From: Bubalus kerabau
Lineage: Eukaryota; Chordata; Mammalia; Artiodactyla; Bovidae
Direction of reading: 5' to 3'
Assembly (NCBI RefSeq): GCF_029407905.1
Contig: NC_073645.1
Span: 48,237,501 to 48,301,500, forward strand
DNA: 64,000 bases
The notes under the pieces were generated by a model that saw only the letters and a list, made by a program, of their open reading frames with translations, searched no databases and was not told the DNA's origin. Both the position numbers and the translations under genes were made by a program. This document shows, in pieces, positions 46,151 to 56,416 of this stretch; the stretch's first letter is position 1, and each line of letters begins with the position of its first letter.

Positions 46151-46811
46151 TCATTCTAGCAGAAGTTAATGATGCTGTTATTATTATTATAATTCAACAT
46201 TTTTACTCTTAATTGCAAAATAAGTACAGGCTCATCAGAAACTAGAGGGACAAGATAAAGGAAGCCTCACTAATGAACTTGAACTTTAGAGAGAGACCCG
46301 GCACTAGCGTCCTTAATTTCAGGTCTCCCGCTGCCCCAGCAAGGCCTTTCCGCTGAGCTTGCGCGGGCAGCTGAAAGGGGAGAAGCCACCAGCAGGGGCT
46401 CAAAATGTGAAAAACGCTGCAAACACCAAGCTGTAGCGCTGCTAGGCGTCCATGCAAAAGGCATAACACACGCTTACCAACCTAGGGGAGGCACTTAGAA
46501 GCGTGCAAACAGATCATTATATCCAAAAATCGGATAAAGAAGTAAAAGATGCCTGGGAAGAAAAAGTGAGCAGAGCAGCTCTTGTGGCTTGAAAAGCAAG
46601 TTCAGTGGGACAGGGTGGGGCTGGACATGAATTTGAATGAAAAGTGAAACTGCCAGCCTGGAGAACTCTTCTGCAGACTGGGAGCAAAACCCATGGAGAG
46701 GAATGAGGTTGAGGAATAACGGGAAATGGTGCTGAGTTCAGAGGTCAGCAGTTCTGCAGTGGAAAAACAGGGAGCTGACCTGCACTCAAGGCCAGCTCTA
46801 CCGTGGACGGA
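46151..46811. other. Unrecognised sequence
   Basis: About 660 bases; AT-rich to 46210, then average. No feature recognised. Confidence 0.5.
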
Positions 46812-47122
46812 AACTGAAAGTCATAGAGTTGTGCCCAACTCTTTGCAACCCCATGGACTATACAGCCCGTGGAATTCTCCAGGCCAGAAACCTGGAGTGG
46901 GTAGCGTTCGCCTTCTTCAGGGGATCTTCCCAGACCAGGGATCGAACCCAGGTCTCCCACATTGCAGGTGGATTCTTTACCAGCTGAGCCACAAGGGAAG
47001 CCCAAGAATACTAGAGTGGGCAGCCTATCCCTTCTCCAGCAGATCTTCCTGACCCAGGAATCGAACTGGGGTCTCTTGCATTGCAGGAAGATTCTTTATC
47101 AACTGAGCTATCAGGGAAGCCC
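46812..47122 (-). mobile_element. Bov-tA SINE with two tRNA-like heads
   Basis: Read on the minus strand, two tRNA-derived units occur in tandem, each starting gggcttccct (plus-strand 'agggaagccc' at about 46994-47003 and 47113-47122) and each with a box B-like 'tcgaa' segment, followed by a single BovA body ending at 46812. About 310 bp, longer than the usual ~215. Confidence 0.93.
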
Positions 47123-47364
47123 ATGGACTAGCAGGGTCACCTAATGAGCTAATGACCTTTTCTCTTGGTTTGCTCATCTGCAAAAAGGGCTTGGCAATCC
47201 TGACCTCATCATGCACAATAGACTCTCAAATGCTTTAAAGAACATTCCCACCAACTGGGAAGTGAGATCTCTAGCATAATCCAGTTGTTGATTCCCAGCT
47301 TGCTGTGGGAGTTTCTGAAATGCCTAGGTGACAATAGAGGCATTTGCCAGATACCATGATAGGT

Positions 47365-47740
47365 TTTTTTTTTTAACTTCTTATTGTGTACTGGAGTATA
47401 GCCCATTAGGGGCTTACCAGGTGGCGCTAGTGGTGAAGAATCTGTCTGCCAGTGCAGGAGATAAAAGAGATGTGGGTTTGATCCCTGGCTCGGGAAGATC
47501 CCCTGGAGGAAATGGCAACCCACTCCAGTATTTTTGCCTGGAGAATCCCATGGACAGGGGAGCCTGGCGGGCTATGGTCCTTAGGGTCACAAAAAGTTGG
47601 ACACAACTGAAATGATTTCGCACACACGCACACATAGCTGATTAACAATGCTGTGATAATTTCAGGTGAGGGACTCAGCCCTATATACACATGTATCCAT
47701 TCTCCCCCAGACTCCCCTCCCATCCAGGCCAAAATGTTCT
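47365..47740 (-). mobile_element. Ruminant L1 3' end, inverted, split by a SINE
   Basis: 'cttattgtgtactggagtat' on the left of the SINE, 'agctgattaacaatgctgtg' and 'cacatgtatccattctcccc' on the right: the ruminant L1 3' UTR in reverse. Confidence 0.8.
47409..47632 (+). mobile_element. Bov-tA SINE
   Basis: 'ggggcttaccaggtggcgct', 'gtttgatccctggctcggga', 'aagttggacacaactgaaat', and a short ca-rich end (cacacacgcacaca). Inserted in the L1 above. Confidence 0.95.
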
Positions 47741-48539
47741 TTGACAGGAGAATCTATAAATAAATTGTGAGATAGTCAACTGTCCAGCAGTGAAAGTAAG
47801 ATAAACTACAGGTACACAATTAATATAGATGACAAAAAGCAAATCAAAATAAGAGTAGAAATCAATGAAGCAGAAAAAAAAGAATAATAAAAAGTTGGTT
47901 TGTGGGAAAGAGAGACTCAGCAAAATCAGTCAAGAAAAAATTTCGAGACAGACACAGCCAGCCATTGTGCTGTTGTCATTCCATCCCAGCATCCGTGTCT
48001 CTAAGGCTCTCCATGCCTCTGGTGGGGGACGTTATGATGTTCCTCTTGGATGGTCCTGAAGCACAGGAGGTGCATTGATGCCGCCTCGCCAGCATCACTT
48101 TCCAAGAGACCCTGGGTCCTGGACTCCGAGGCTCCCCCAGTGGTTGGCGTCCCAATGCCCCTGTGTCTCAATCCTAGCACTCCTTCAGCCCCAGGAACTC
48201 AGAGAACACAGTCCCCTCATGCTCTCTGACCTTCAGCCTAGATCCTTCACTGGGCTTGATCAAAGTGGGATCACCCCAGATCAACCCCAATGAGCGGAGT
48301 CAGGACTTACACGCAGAGTGAGCACAAAGTGTTCTTAAAAAAATAACTTGCTCCTGTACTGCTAAGCCCTACATAAACCCAGCAGTGCTCCCGACAGTGC
48401 CGTTCTGGGATCCTCTCTCGCCTTCACAGATAGTAGGCACATATGCTTGTGCTTAAATCTCTTCCTAACCATAGCATACAGATGTCAAGGTGGTAATATC
48501 TTCTCCAAGTCCTCTAAACACAGAAGTACGTCACTTTCA
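47741..48539. other. Unrecognised sequence
   Basis: AT-rich to about 47945, then average. No gene or named repeat. Confidence 0.5.
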
Positions 48540-48720
48540 ACTCAGTGGAAATCTGTCTTATCATTTAAGTCTCAGTTCAAACTATTTCCCTCTAGAAGCT
48601 TTTGCCCCCTGGAAAAAATAACTCAGCTGTCCTCCCATGTCCACAGGGCATTTTTTCACACATGTGTACTCATCAGTGTCCCATAACTTTCTGGGGGCAA
48701 AAGCCTCCATCTCTGTATCC
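48540..48720 (+). mobile_element. L2-like fragment
   Basis: 'aagtctcagttcaaactatt' and 'cctctagaagcttttgcccc' resemble the L2 3' segment. Weak. Confidence 0.35.
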
Positions 48721-48774
48721 AGCCCCACTCCCAATCTTCTGCTTTGGGAGAAAAAGCAGTGAGGAATGAACTCT

Positions 48775-48930
48775 GACTTTGAAGGACCTGATCCCAACTT
48801 TGTCTTTAGCAAAGTTAACCTCTCAAAGCCCATTTCCCACTTGTGAATTGAGAATTGATGGAATTGCTTCCTGCCTGGGAAGCTCTCAGCACAAGCCCCT
48901 GGCACAGAGCAGAAGCTGAGAAGTAGTAGC
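48775..48930 (+). mobile_element. MIR SINE
   Basis: 'aaagttaacctctcaaagcc' then 'ttgtgaattgagaattgatg' and 'gcccctggcacagagcagaa' match MIR tail order. Confidence 0.55.
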
Positions 48931-49122
48931 TGCCCATCGATATGAGAGATGACAACACATTCGCTGAACTGGGCTGACTGACTTGTGCTGGCTCCCCAGG
49001 GGGTTCCGCTCCATGGTGTCCACGTGGCACCTCCTGCAGTCAGGATGCTTGTCAGAGCTGGGGCTACACTGGACCAGAGCCCCAGGATGTATCTCCATAT
49101 AAAAAGGAGGGAGGAGAAAATA

Positions 49123-49188
49123 TTGGTTTGGTCAAAATGTTTGGGTTTTTGCATGGGAAAACCCAAACACACTTTTCAGCCAACCCAA
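49123..49188. mobile_element. Mariner-derived MITE (66 bp, palindromic)
   Basis: TA (49121-49122 and 49189-49190) flanks a short element with inverted ends: left 'ttggtttggtcaaaatgttt', right 'acttttcagccaacccaa'. The ttgggttggcc-type end is that of ruminant mariner elements. No internal coding; it can fold into one hairpin. Confidence 0.75.
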
Positions 49189-49195
49189 TATAATG

Positions 49196-50340
49196 ATCCC
49201 CTGGGAACAGGAGGTGCCTGCTTTCTCCCTCTCCTCCCCCTTCCATGGAGCTCCAGCCACAGCGATGCCCTCCTGCTGAGGACTCTCTTCCCTGGAGAAC
49301 ACCTCTGCTTTGCACACCCTGGATGCAAGTCCTGTCCTACTGAGTCCCCTGACGCACCCCTGAGATATCGGGGGCCACCTGCCTGGGCAAACCCAGGTCA
49401 GTCTGGCAGTCCATATTCTGTGCTTCCAACATAGACCTCAGAATGCCCACTTCTTGTGCCCTAAATACATCTCTGGTTTGTCCCTTGTGAATTTCTGGGC
49501 ATGCTCCCTCTGCCAACTCATTTTCTTTGGCATCACCTCTGCCATTCTCCACGATGCCTGCTCTTCACATAACTGGGCATTTTTGCTTCCAAATCTCTGT
49601 CCTTTGGATCTGGCTGGAAGGTGTGCTGCCAAACAGAGGCTATTGCCATGTTTGGGACACCCGGTCCCTCGTTTCATGGGAATATTGCTGGGATCATCAC
49701 CAAGGCCCAGTAGACACAGCCAGCTCTTCCATGACGTCTACAGAAACAGATTCCCTACAGCTCTTGTTCACTCCAAAGGGAGAAGAGTTAACAGTTCCAC
49801 TGGGTCCACGGGACTTTCATTTTTCTAAGAATATAGAGATTTCTAGAAGGAATTCCAGGTTTGTGTGCTTGTTGCTGTTTTCATTCTGCTTCCTACCCAC
49901 CCAGCTGACTGACAGAAATGGGGAGTAACTGGTAGACCTGGAAGCTTTCGGAAAGCTCTTGTTCACCTTGTATTGCCTGGTGGGAAGACAGCATGGCCTG
50001 CACACCCAGGGCTCTGCGTGTGGTTGTGCCCTTAGTGAGTCTCTGCAGAAGTCACAGCCACCCCTTTAGTATCTGCCCCCGCCAAGCCCCTCAACCCCCC
50101 AGGAGCAGAAACAGTCACTTCCATCTCACTGAGAAGGAAATGATACCCAGGTGGCTTGCTCAGGGTGCCTGAGATCCCACCCCTGAAAAGCCACCTGTTT
50201 TCATTTTGGTCCCAGGAAATTTGTAAACAGATCCCCAAATCCCCCATCAGCATCGACTTAACAGCATCCTGCTACAAAGACCGTAAAACACGAAGTTGTG
50301 CTCACACCTCTCTCAATCAAGTGCCTTCTATGAATTGCCT
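49196..50340. other. Unrecognised sequence
   Basis: About 1.15 kb of average composition. Frames 49454-49828 and 49527-49928 (plus) overlap and show no recognisable domain. Confidence 0.5.
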
Positions 50341-50350
50341 GGATGGAAAG

Positions 50351-50625
50351 GCTGCTGCTGCTACTGCTGCTGCTAAGTCGCTTCAGTCGTGTCCGACTCT
50401 GTGCGACCCCATAGACGGCTGTCCAACAGGCTCCTCTGTCCCTGGGATTCTCCAGGCAAGAACACTGGAGTGGGTTGCCATTTCCTTCTCCAATGCATGA
50501 AAGTGAAAAGTGAAAGTGAAGTCTCTCAGTAGTGTCCAACTCTTAGCGACCCCATGGACTGCAGCCTACCAAGCTCCTCCGTCCATGGGATTCTCCAGGC
50601 AAGAGCACTGGAGTGGGTTGCCATT
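50351..50625 (-). mobile_element. Bov-A2 SINE (dimer)
   Basis: Two BovA monomers joined by the diagnostic linker 'tgaaagtgaaaagtgaaagt' (about 50499). A (gctgct)n run at the left end. Target-site duplication ggatggaaag at 50341-50350 and 50626-50635. Confidence 0.97.
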
Positions 50626-50872
50626 GGATGGAAAGGAAACACTGAGAAAAGTGTTTATGATCTAAACCCATGGCCACAGGAATTCTGATTTGATAATTTT
50701 TTTTCCCTACAAATTCATTTTTTTTAATCTGTCTTGAATCTTCCCATTAGAAATAAATGTGGAGAAAACAGGACCTTTTCTTTCACAGGCGACAGAGGCG
50801 CAGTCTGCTCCTCACCTTCCTCAGTCAGGACTGGCCCTTCAGAGCATCTTCATTAGGGAGCACTGGATGAAT

Positions 50873-51268
50873 CGGAGTGCCGAAGAATGATGCTTTTGAA
50901 CTGTGGTGCTGGAGAAGACTCTTGAGAGTCCCTTGGACTGCAAGGAGATCCAACCAGTCCATTCTAAAGGAAATCAGTCCTGAATATTCATTGGAAGGAC
51001 TGATGTTGAAGCTGAAATTCCAATACTTTGGCCACCTGATGTGAAGAGCTGACTGATTTGAAAAGACCCTGATGCTGTCTTGAGGGTGGGAGGAGATTGA
51101 GGGTGGGAGGATAAGGGAATGACAGAGAATGAAATTGTTGGATGGTATCACTGACTCAATGGACATGAGTATGAGTAAACTCCGGGAGTTGATAATGGAT
51201 AGGGAGACCTGGCATGCTGCATCTATGGGGTCGCAAAGAGTCAGACACGACTGAGCGACTGAACTGAA
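50873..51268 (+). mobile_element. BovB, 5'-truncated, with target-site duplication
   Basis: A 396-bp BovB 3' copy from the RRIDAFELWCW-equivalent to 'gagcgactgaactgaact'. A 10-bp duplication ctggatgaat (50863-50872 and 51269-51278) shows one insertion event with its truncation point. Confidence 0.97.
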
Positions 51269-51278
51269 CTGGATGAAT

Positions 51279-51950
51279 AGTGATGAGCCATAAACCCCCA
51301 TGTGAAGCATGGCTGTCCTTGAACTTCTAATGGCTGCTAGCTCAGGCCCACAATCGGTGTGACTGCTGAAATCCCTGCCAGGGGTTCCTTGTCCCCAAGA
51401 ACAAACTGAACTGCCACTACAGAGCCCAGAGGTAAGAGGCAGAGCAGAATTCTACCAGAGGGTGGGGACCAAGAGAGCAGGCCGTAACATGCCCGTTTGC
51501 ATGTTACTGGTTCTGGAAGGGGTCTCTGCAGTGGCCCTGCACTGGAACCAGTGTGCTTTGATGTGAGAAGCTAGGTCCTCAGTCTGGGACAACCAGACCC
51601 ACTGCCTGTCACAGAACACCCTCCCTCTGCACATGTGGGACCTTGATACAACCTTGAACTTGGGAAAGGGTTGGTAGGTGGTGGGAGTAAGGAGTGGTGG
51701 GTGGTGAGTACACCTCAGCAACCGGCCCTTGTCTCAACTCTGTCCCAGGCTTCAAGAAAGAAGGAAGATTGCTCAGGTTTTCCTGAGTGCTGCAGGGATT
51801 CAAATCCAGCCCTGCTCGACTCAAACCAAAGCTTCCCCACCGAGCCACACTGGCCTTGAGGAAATAGTTTCAGCCTGTACTCTCAACATCAAGACTGTCT
51901 ACCACCAACCATGCCTAAAGCTGTGTTTGTGTTCTTCCAAAGAAGACTGC
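51279..51950. other. Unrecognised sequence
   Basis: About 670 bases; no gene or repeat I can name. Confidence 0.5.
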
Positions 51951-52099
51951 AGGCTTCCCTGGTGACTCAGATAGGAAGGAATCTGCCTGCAATGCAGGAG
52001 ATCTGAGTTCAATTCTTGGGTTGGGAAGATCCCCGGGAGAAGGGAATGGCTACCCACTCCAGTATTCTTGCCTGGGGAATTCCATGGACAGAGGAGTCA
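51951..52099 (+). mobile_element. Partial Bov-tA joined to BovB
   Basis: tRNA-like head and first half of the BovA body ('ggcttccctggtgactcaga', 'ctccagtattcttgcctggg', 'ccatggacagaggagtc'), then a direct switch into BovB ORF2 DNA at about 52100. The usual SINE 3' tail is missing. Confidence 0.85.
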
Positions 52100-54441
52100 G
52101 GAGTACAAAGTGAAGCTGGGAAAAGGCTAACAGAACTTTGCCAAGAGAACACACTGGTCATAGCAAACACCCTCTTCCAACGACACAAGAGACAGCTCTA
52201 CACATGGACATCACCAGATGGTCAACACTGAAATCAGATTGACTATATTGCTTGCAGTCAAAGATGGAGAAGCTCTATACAGTCAGCAAAAAACAAGACC
52301 GGGACCTGACTGTGGCTCAGATCATGAACTCCTTATTGCCAAATTCAGAGTTAAACTGAAGAAAGTTAGGAAAACCACTAGGCCATTCAGGTATGACCTA
52401 AATCAATCCCTCACAACTATCCAGTGGAAGTGAGAAATAGACTCAAGGGATTAGATCTTATAGAAAGAGTGCCTGGAAAAATGTGGATGGAGATTCGAGC
52501 CACTGTACAGCAGGTGGTGATCAAAACCATCCCCAAGAAAAACAAATGCAAAAAGGCAAAATGGTTTTCTGAGGAGGCCTTACAAATAGGTGAGAAAAGA
52601 AGGGAAGCAAAGGGCAAAGGAGAAAAGGAAAGATATATCCATCTGAACGGAGAGTTCTAAAGAATAGCAAGGAGAGATAAGAAAGCCTTCCTAAGTGATC
52701 AATGCAAAGAAGTAGAGGAAAACAATAGAATATGAAAGACTAGAGATCTCTTCAAGATAATCAGAGATACCAAAGGAGTATGTCATGCAAAGATGGGCAC
52801 AATAAAGGACAGAAATGGTAGGGACCTAACAGAAGCAGAAGATATTAAGAAGAGGTGGCAAGAATACACAGAAGAACTATTCATAGAATATCTTAATGAC
52901 CCAGATAACCATGATAGTGTGATCAATCACCTAGAGCCAGACATCTTGGAGTGCAAAGTCACATGGGACTTAGGAAGCATCACTACAAACAAAGATAGTG
53001 GAAGTGATGGAATTCCAGTTGAGCTATTTCAAATCCTAAAAGATGATGCTGTGAAAGTGCTGCACTCAATATGCCAGCAAATATGGAAAACTCAGCAGTG
53101 GCCACAGAACTGGAAAAGGTAAGTTTTCATTCCAATCCCAAAGAAGGGAAATGCCAAAGAATATTCAAACTACTGGACAATTGCACTTATCTCACACACT
53201 AGCAAGGTAATGCTCAAAATTCTCCAGGCAAGGCTTCAACAGTTTGTGAACCAAGAATTTCCAGATGTTCAAGCTGAATTTAGAAAAGGCAGAGGAACCA
53301 GAGATCAAATTGCCAACATCCATTGGCTCATAGAAAAAGCAAGAGAGTTCCAGAAAAACATCTACTATTGCTTCACTGACTACACTAAATCCTTTGACTG
53401 TGTGGCTCACAACAAACTGGAGAATTCTTCAAGAGATGGAAATACCAGACCACCTGACCTGCCTCCTGAAAAATCTGTATGCAGGTCAAGAAATAACAGT
53501 TCAAACTGAACATGGAACAACAGACTGGTTCCAAATCAGGAAAGGAGTATGTCAAGGCTGTATATTGTCACCCTGCTTATTTAACTTATATGCAGAGTAC
53601 ATCATGCGAAATGCCAGGCTGGATGAAGTCACAGCTGAAATCAAGATTGCTGGGAGAAATATCAATAACCTCAGATGCGCAGATGACACCACCCTTATAG
53701 CAGAAAGTGAAGAGGAACTAAGGAGCCTCTTGATGAAAATGAAAGAGCAGAGTGAAAAAAGTGGCTTAAAACTCAACATTCAAAAAACAAAGATCATGGC
53801 ATCCAGTCCCATCACTTCATGGCAAATAGATGGGGAGACAATGGAAACAATGACAGAATTTATTTTCTTGGGCTCCAAAATCACTGCAGATGGTGACTCC
53901 AGCCATGAAATTAAAAGATGCTTCCTCCTTGGGGAAAAAAGCTATGACAAACCTAGACAGCATATTAAAAAGCACAGACAATACTTTGCCAACAAAGAGC
54001 CATATAGTCAAAGCTATGGTTTTTCTAGTAGTCTTGGATGGATGTGAGAGTTGGATCATAAAGAAGGCTGACCACTGAAGAATTGATGCTTTTGAGCTGT
54101 GGTGTTAGAGAAGACTCTTGAGAGTCCCTTGGACTTCAAGGAGCTTTAACCAGTCAATCCTAAAGGAAATCAATCCTGAATATTCATTAGAAGGACTGAT
54201 GCTGAAGTTGAAGCTCCAATACTTTGGCTATCTGATGAGAAGAGCTGACTCATTAGAAAAGACCCTGATGCTGGGAAAGATTGAAGGCAGGAGGAGAAGG
54301 AGATGACAGAAGATGAGCTGGCTGGATGGCATCACTGACTTAATGGATGTGAGTTTGAGCCAGCTCCAGGAGATGGTGAAGATGGTGTGCTGCAGTCCAT
54401 GGGGTCTCAAAAAATCAGGTATGACTGAGTGACTGAACAAT
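52100..54441 (+). mobile_element. BovB, longest copy (endonuclease C-terminus to 3' end)
   Basis: About 2.34 kb. The left end encodes the C-terminal endonuclease block (CQENTLVIANTLFQRHK, and SDH of GSDHELLIAKF at 52317-52325), then the linker (KKNKCKKAKWFSEEALQ), the RT N-terminal DSGSDGIPVELFQILKDD, and the RT core. The catalytic box reads CADD (53676-53687). The coding is split over at least five frames by stops (for example in-frame TAA near 53120) and a shift near 53400, so it is dead. The 3' end is 'atgactgagtgactgaacaa'. The 5' ~1 kb of a full BovB is absent. Confidence 0.96.
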
Positions 54442-55020
54442 GAAAACAAGATTGCCCTTGAACTCTTTCAGAGCCCTGACTGGGGTCTGATAAAACATCT
54501 GCCAACCAAAGGTAGCCCCAAAGATTCTGCAGCAAGAAGGCTGGCCGGCAAGGAGGCTTGTGGTCCTCCATCACACAGCTCTCATTCTTCCCCTAAAACA
54601 GAAAGCTTCCAAGGGCTGGATTTGGCAAGTCCATTACCCTGCTGAGTCCACAGAAGCTGGAATAGGGATACCTGAGATTAAACAAATGCAGGGGTGTAAA
54701 AATAAAGAGAAGTGTAAGTGGGTTTGGCGCTTATCTTCCTTTCCAACAAAAGATAACAGGTAATTGCTTTTTTATCACCAGCACTTGAAATTTGAAAGTA
54801 AAGAAGGAGCAGGGCTTGGTATCACACCTGAACTCTGCAGTCCATAAATCCTTACCTTCCACTTCTTCTGCCAAGGACCAATAGCCACACTGCGCTGGTG
54901 CTCATACAGTTCAATTCGGAAAAGAGCCAAGAAGTAACAGAGGAAAGGTCACCATGTCATTTCCAACAGGAGGGATTTATGTTTAGATTTTGTGAACCGA
55001 TTACATATATACGTTCCCTC
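54442..55020. other. Unrecognised sequence
   Basis: About 580 bases of average composition. In minus-strand sense this would follow the candidate exon as intron. Confidence 0.5.
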
Positions 55021-55050
55021 TCCTCCCCCGCCCCCGCCCCCCCCAAAAAG
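55021..55050. repeat. C-rich homopolymer tract
   Basis: Runs of C5, C5 and C9 separated by single G's (about 55024-55044), giving G-runs on the minus strand. Possible G-quadruplex. Confidence 0.85.
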
Positions 55051-55154
55051 TTCTAAATTGTCATCAGTTCTCTAAAGGTAACCTTTACCGAAGAAGAGAC
55101 ATTCGCACAAGGGGAATGCAATGGTCTGTGGCTTTCCCAGGAAATGAGAAAGCT

Positions 55155-55167
55155 GTTGCCTAGCAAC
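55155..55167. promoter_or_regulatory. Perfect RFX X-box motif
   Basis: The sequence gttgcctagcaac fits the X-box consensus GTNRCC-N(0-3)-RGYAAC exactly with a 1-base spacer and is itself near-palindromic. RFX factors use this site at many promoters of ciliary genes. It lies 19 bases past the candidate donor of the minus-strand open frame at 55186-55560. No promoter has been demonstrated. Confidence 0.6.
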
Positions 55168-55185
55168 CCAGCCCTCCCCAAACTC

Positions 55186-55560
55186 AGCCTGGTACCTGGC
55201 TCTTTTGAAAACAGAACATCTTTGATAGACACAGCGACCGCCTGCAACTGCTCGAGCACGGCCTTTGCAGGGGAGCCCCGCTTTCTCTGCCCCTCAGGCT
55301 TTCCGGTTGATGCGGGTGAGTGCCAGTCTAGTCTGAGCTTCATTGGCTGTTGTTCTCTTTTAAGATGAAGATCCTTGGATTTCCCACCACTTTCCAGGTT
55401 TCCATGTGACTCAGCTCGACAAAAATTGACACTTTTCTGTCTCAGTGTTCTCTGGATGCTCAGGAATGTCTGTGGCCCAGCAGAGAATGTGTCTCTTTCA
55501 TCTGGTGGCAATACTCCAGGTTTTGATTTATTATTAAAACTTTTGAAATAGATATGGTCT
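55186..55560 (-). other. Candidate coding exon, same strand as C10orf90
   Basis: Within a 232-codon minus-strand open frame (55053-55751), the part outside repeats reads as plausible protein: SKPGVLPPDERDTFSAG, LRQKSVNFCRAESHGNLES, KREQQPMKLRLDWHSP and AVLEQLQAVAVSIKDVLF. CpGs are retained here (about eight, for example gtcgagc, ctcgag, gcggtcgc). A usable donor is CCAG|GTACCA (first intron base 55185), exiting in phase 1. The upstream boundary is unclear; a MaLR LTR begins at 55563. I do not recognise the protein. If spliced directly to the FATS exon it would be out of frame, so it is an alternative or non-coding exon, a separate gene, or chance. Confidence 0.3.
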
Positions 55561-55562
55561 TG

Positions 55563-56205
55563 AGTTGAATTGTGTCCGTTTCCTCCCCCTTCCCAGGTGC
55601 TGCTAGTGGTAAAGAACCCGCCTGCCAATGCAGGAGACATTAAGAGATGTGGGTTTGATCCCTGGGTCGAGAAGTCCTGGAGAAGGAAATGGCAACCCAT
55701 TCCAGGATTTTTGTCTGGGAGATCCCAGAGACAGAGGAGTCTGGTGGGCATACAGTATTTGGGGACACAAAAGAGTCAGACACGATTGAGCGACTGAGCA
55801 CGCCTCCCCTTGATTTACATAAGGAAGTTCTAACCACCAGGACCACTGAATAAAACCTTCTTTGGAGTTAGGGTCTTTACAGAAGCAGTTAGTGTGGGCC
55901 CCTAATCAATATGATTGGTGTCCTTATGAAGAGGTGAAATGTAGACACACTGACTCACAAGGGAGAGTGTTATGTGAAGATGAAGGCAGAGATTGGGGTG
56001 ATCCTCTCAAGCCAAGGAACGCCAAAGATGTACCAGCAGACCACCAGCAGTTGGGAGAGAAGTCTGGAACAGAGGAGTCTCCTTCACGGCATCAGAAGGA
56101 GCCCACCATTCTGACACCTTGGTTTTGGACCTTGGGCCTCTGGGACTATGAGAGTAAATTTCTATTGCTTAAGTCATCTAGTTTGCCACATTTGTTTTTG
56201 CCAGG
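55563..56205 (+). mobile_element. MaLR (MST/THE1-like) solo LTR, split by a SINE
   Basis: Old endogenous-retrovirus-like LTR. The left end 'gagttgaattgtgtccgttt' is before the SINE; after it come 'gtctttacagaagcagttag', 'ggtgtccttatgaagaggtg', and the 3' part 'tggaccttgggcctctggga' with 'tgcttaagtcatctagt'. No internal proviral genes. Confidence 0.7.
55590..55802 (+). mobile_element. Bov-tA SINE
   Basis: 'gtgctgctagtggtaaagaa', 'gtttgatccctgggtcgaga', 'agtcagacacgattgagcga'. Inserted within the LTR; cctcccc(c)tt occurs on both sides. Confidence 0.93.
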
Positions 56206-56218
56206 CCTGGGATGCTGA

Positions 56219-56416
56219 TGGGCTTCCCTGGTGGCTCCGTGGTAAAGAATCCACCTGCCAATGCAGAAGACTCAAGTTCAATCCCTGGTCTGGGAAGATC
56301 CCCTGGAGAAAGAAATGGCAACCCACTCCAGGATTCTTGCCTGAGAATACCCATGGACAGAGGAGCCTGGCGGGATATAGTCCAAGGGGTAGCAAAGACT
56401 GAGCAACAACAACAAC
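56219..56416 (+). mobile_element. Bov-tA SINE
   Basis: 'tgggcttccctggtggctcc', 'tcaatccctggtctgggaag', 'ttgcctgagaatacccatgg', ending in an (aac)n tail. Confidence 0.94.

Noticed and set aside
48582..49172. 196-codon minus-strand open frame
   Set aside because: Runs through a MIR and a mariner MITE edge, peptide is not protein-like and no splice or promoter support.
55563..56205. Endogenous retrovirus with coding capacity
   Set aside because: Only an old solo MaLR-type LTR; no gag, pol or env-like frames adjoin it.
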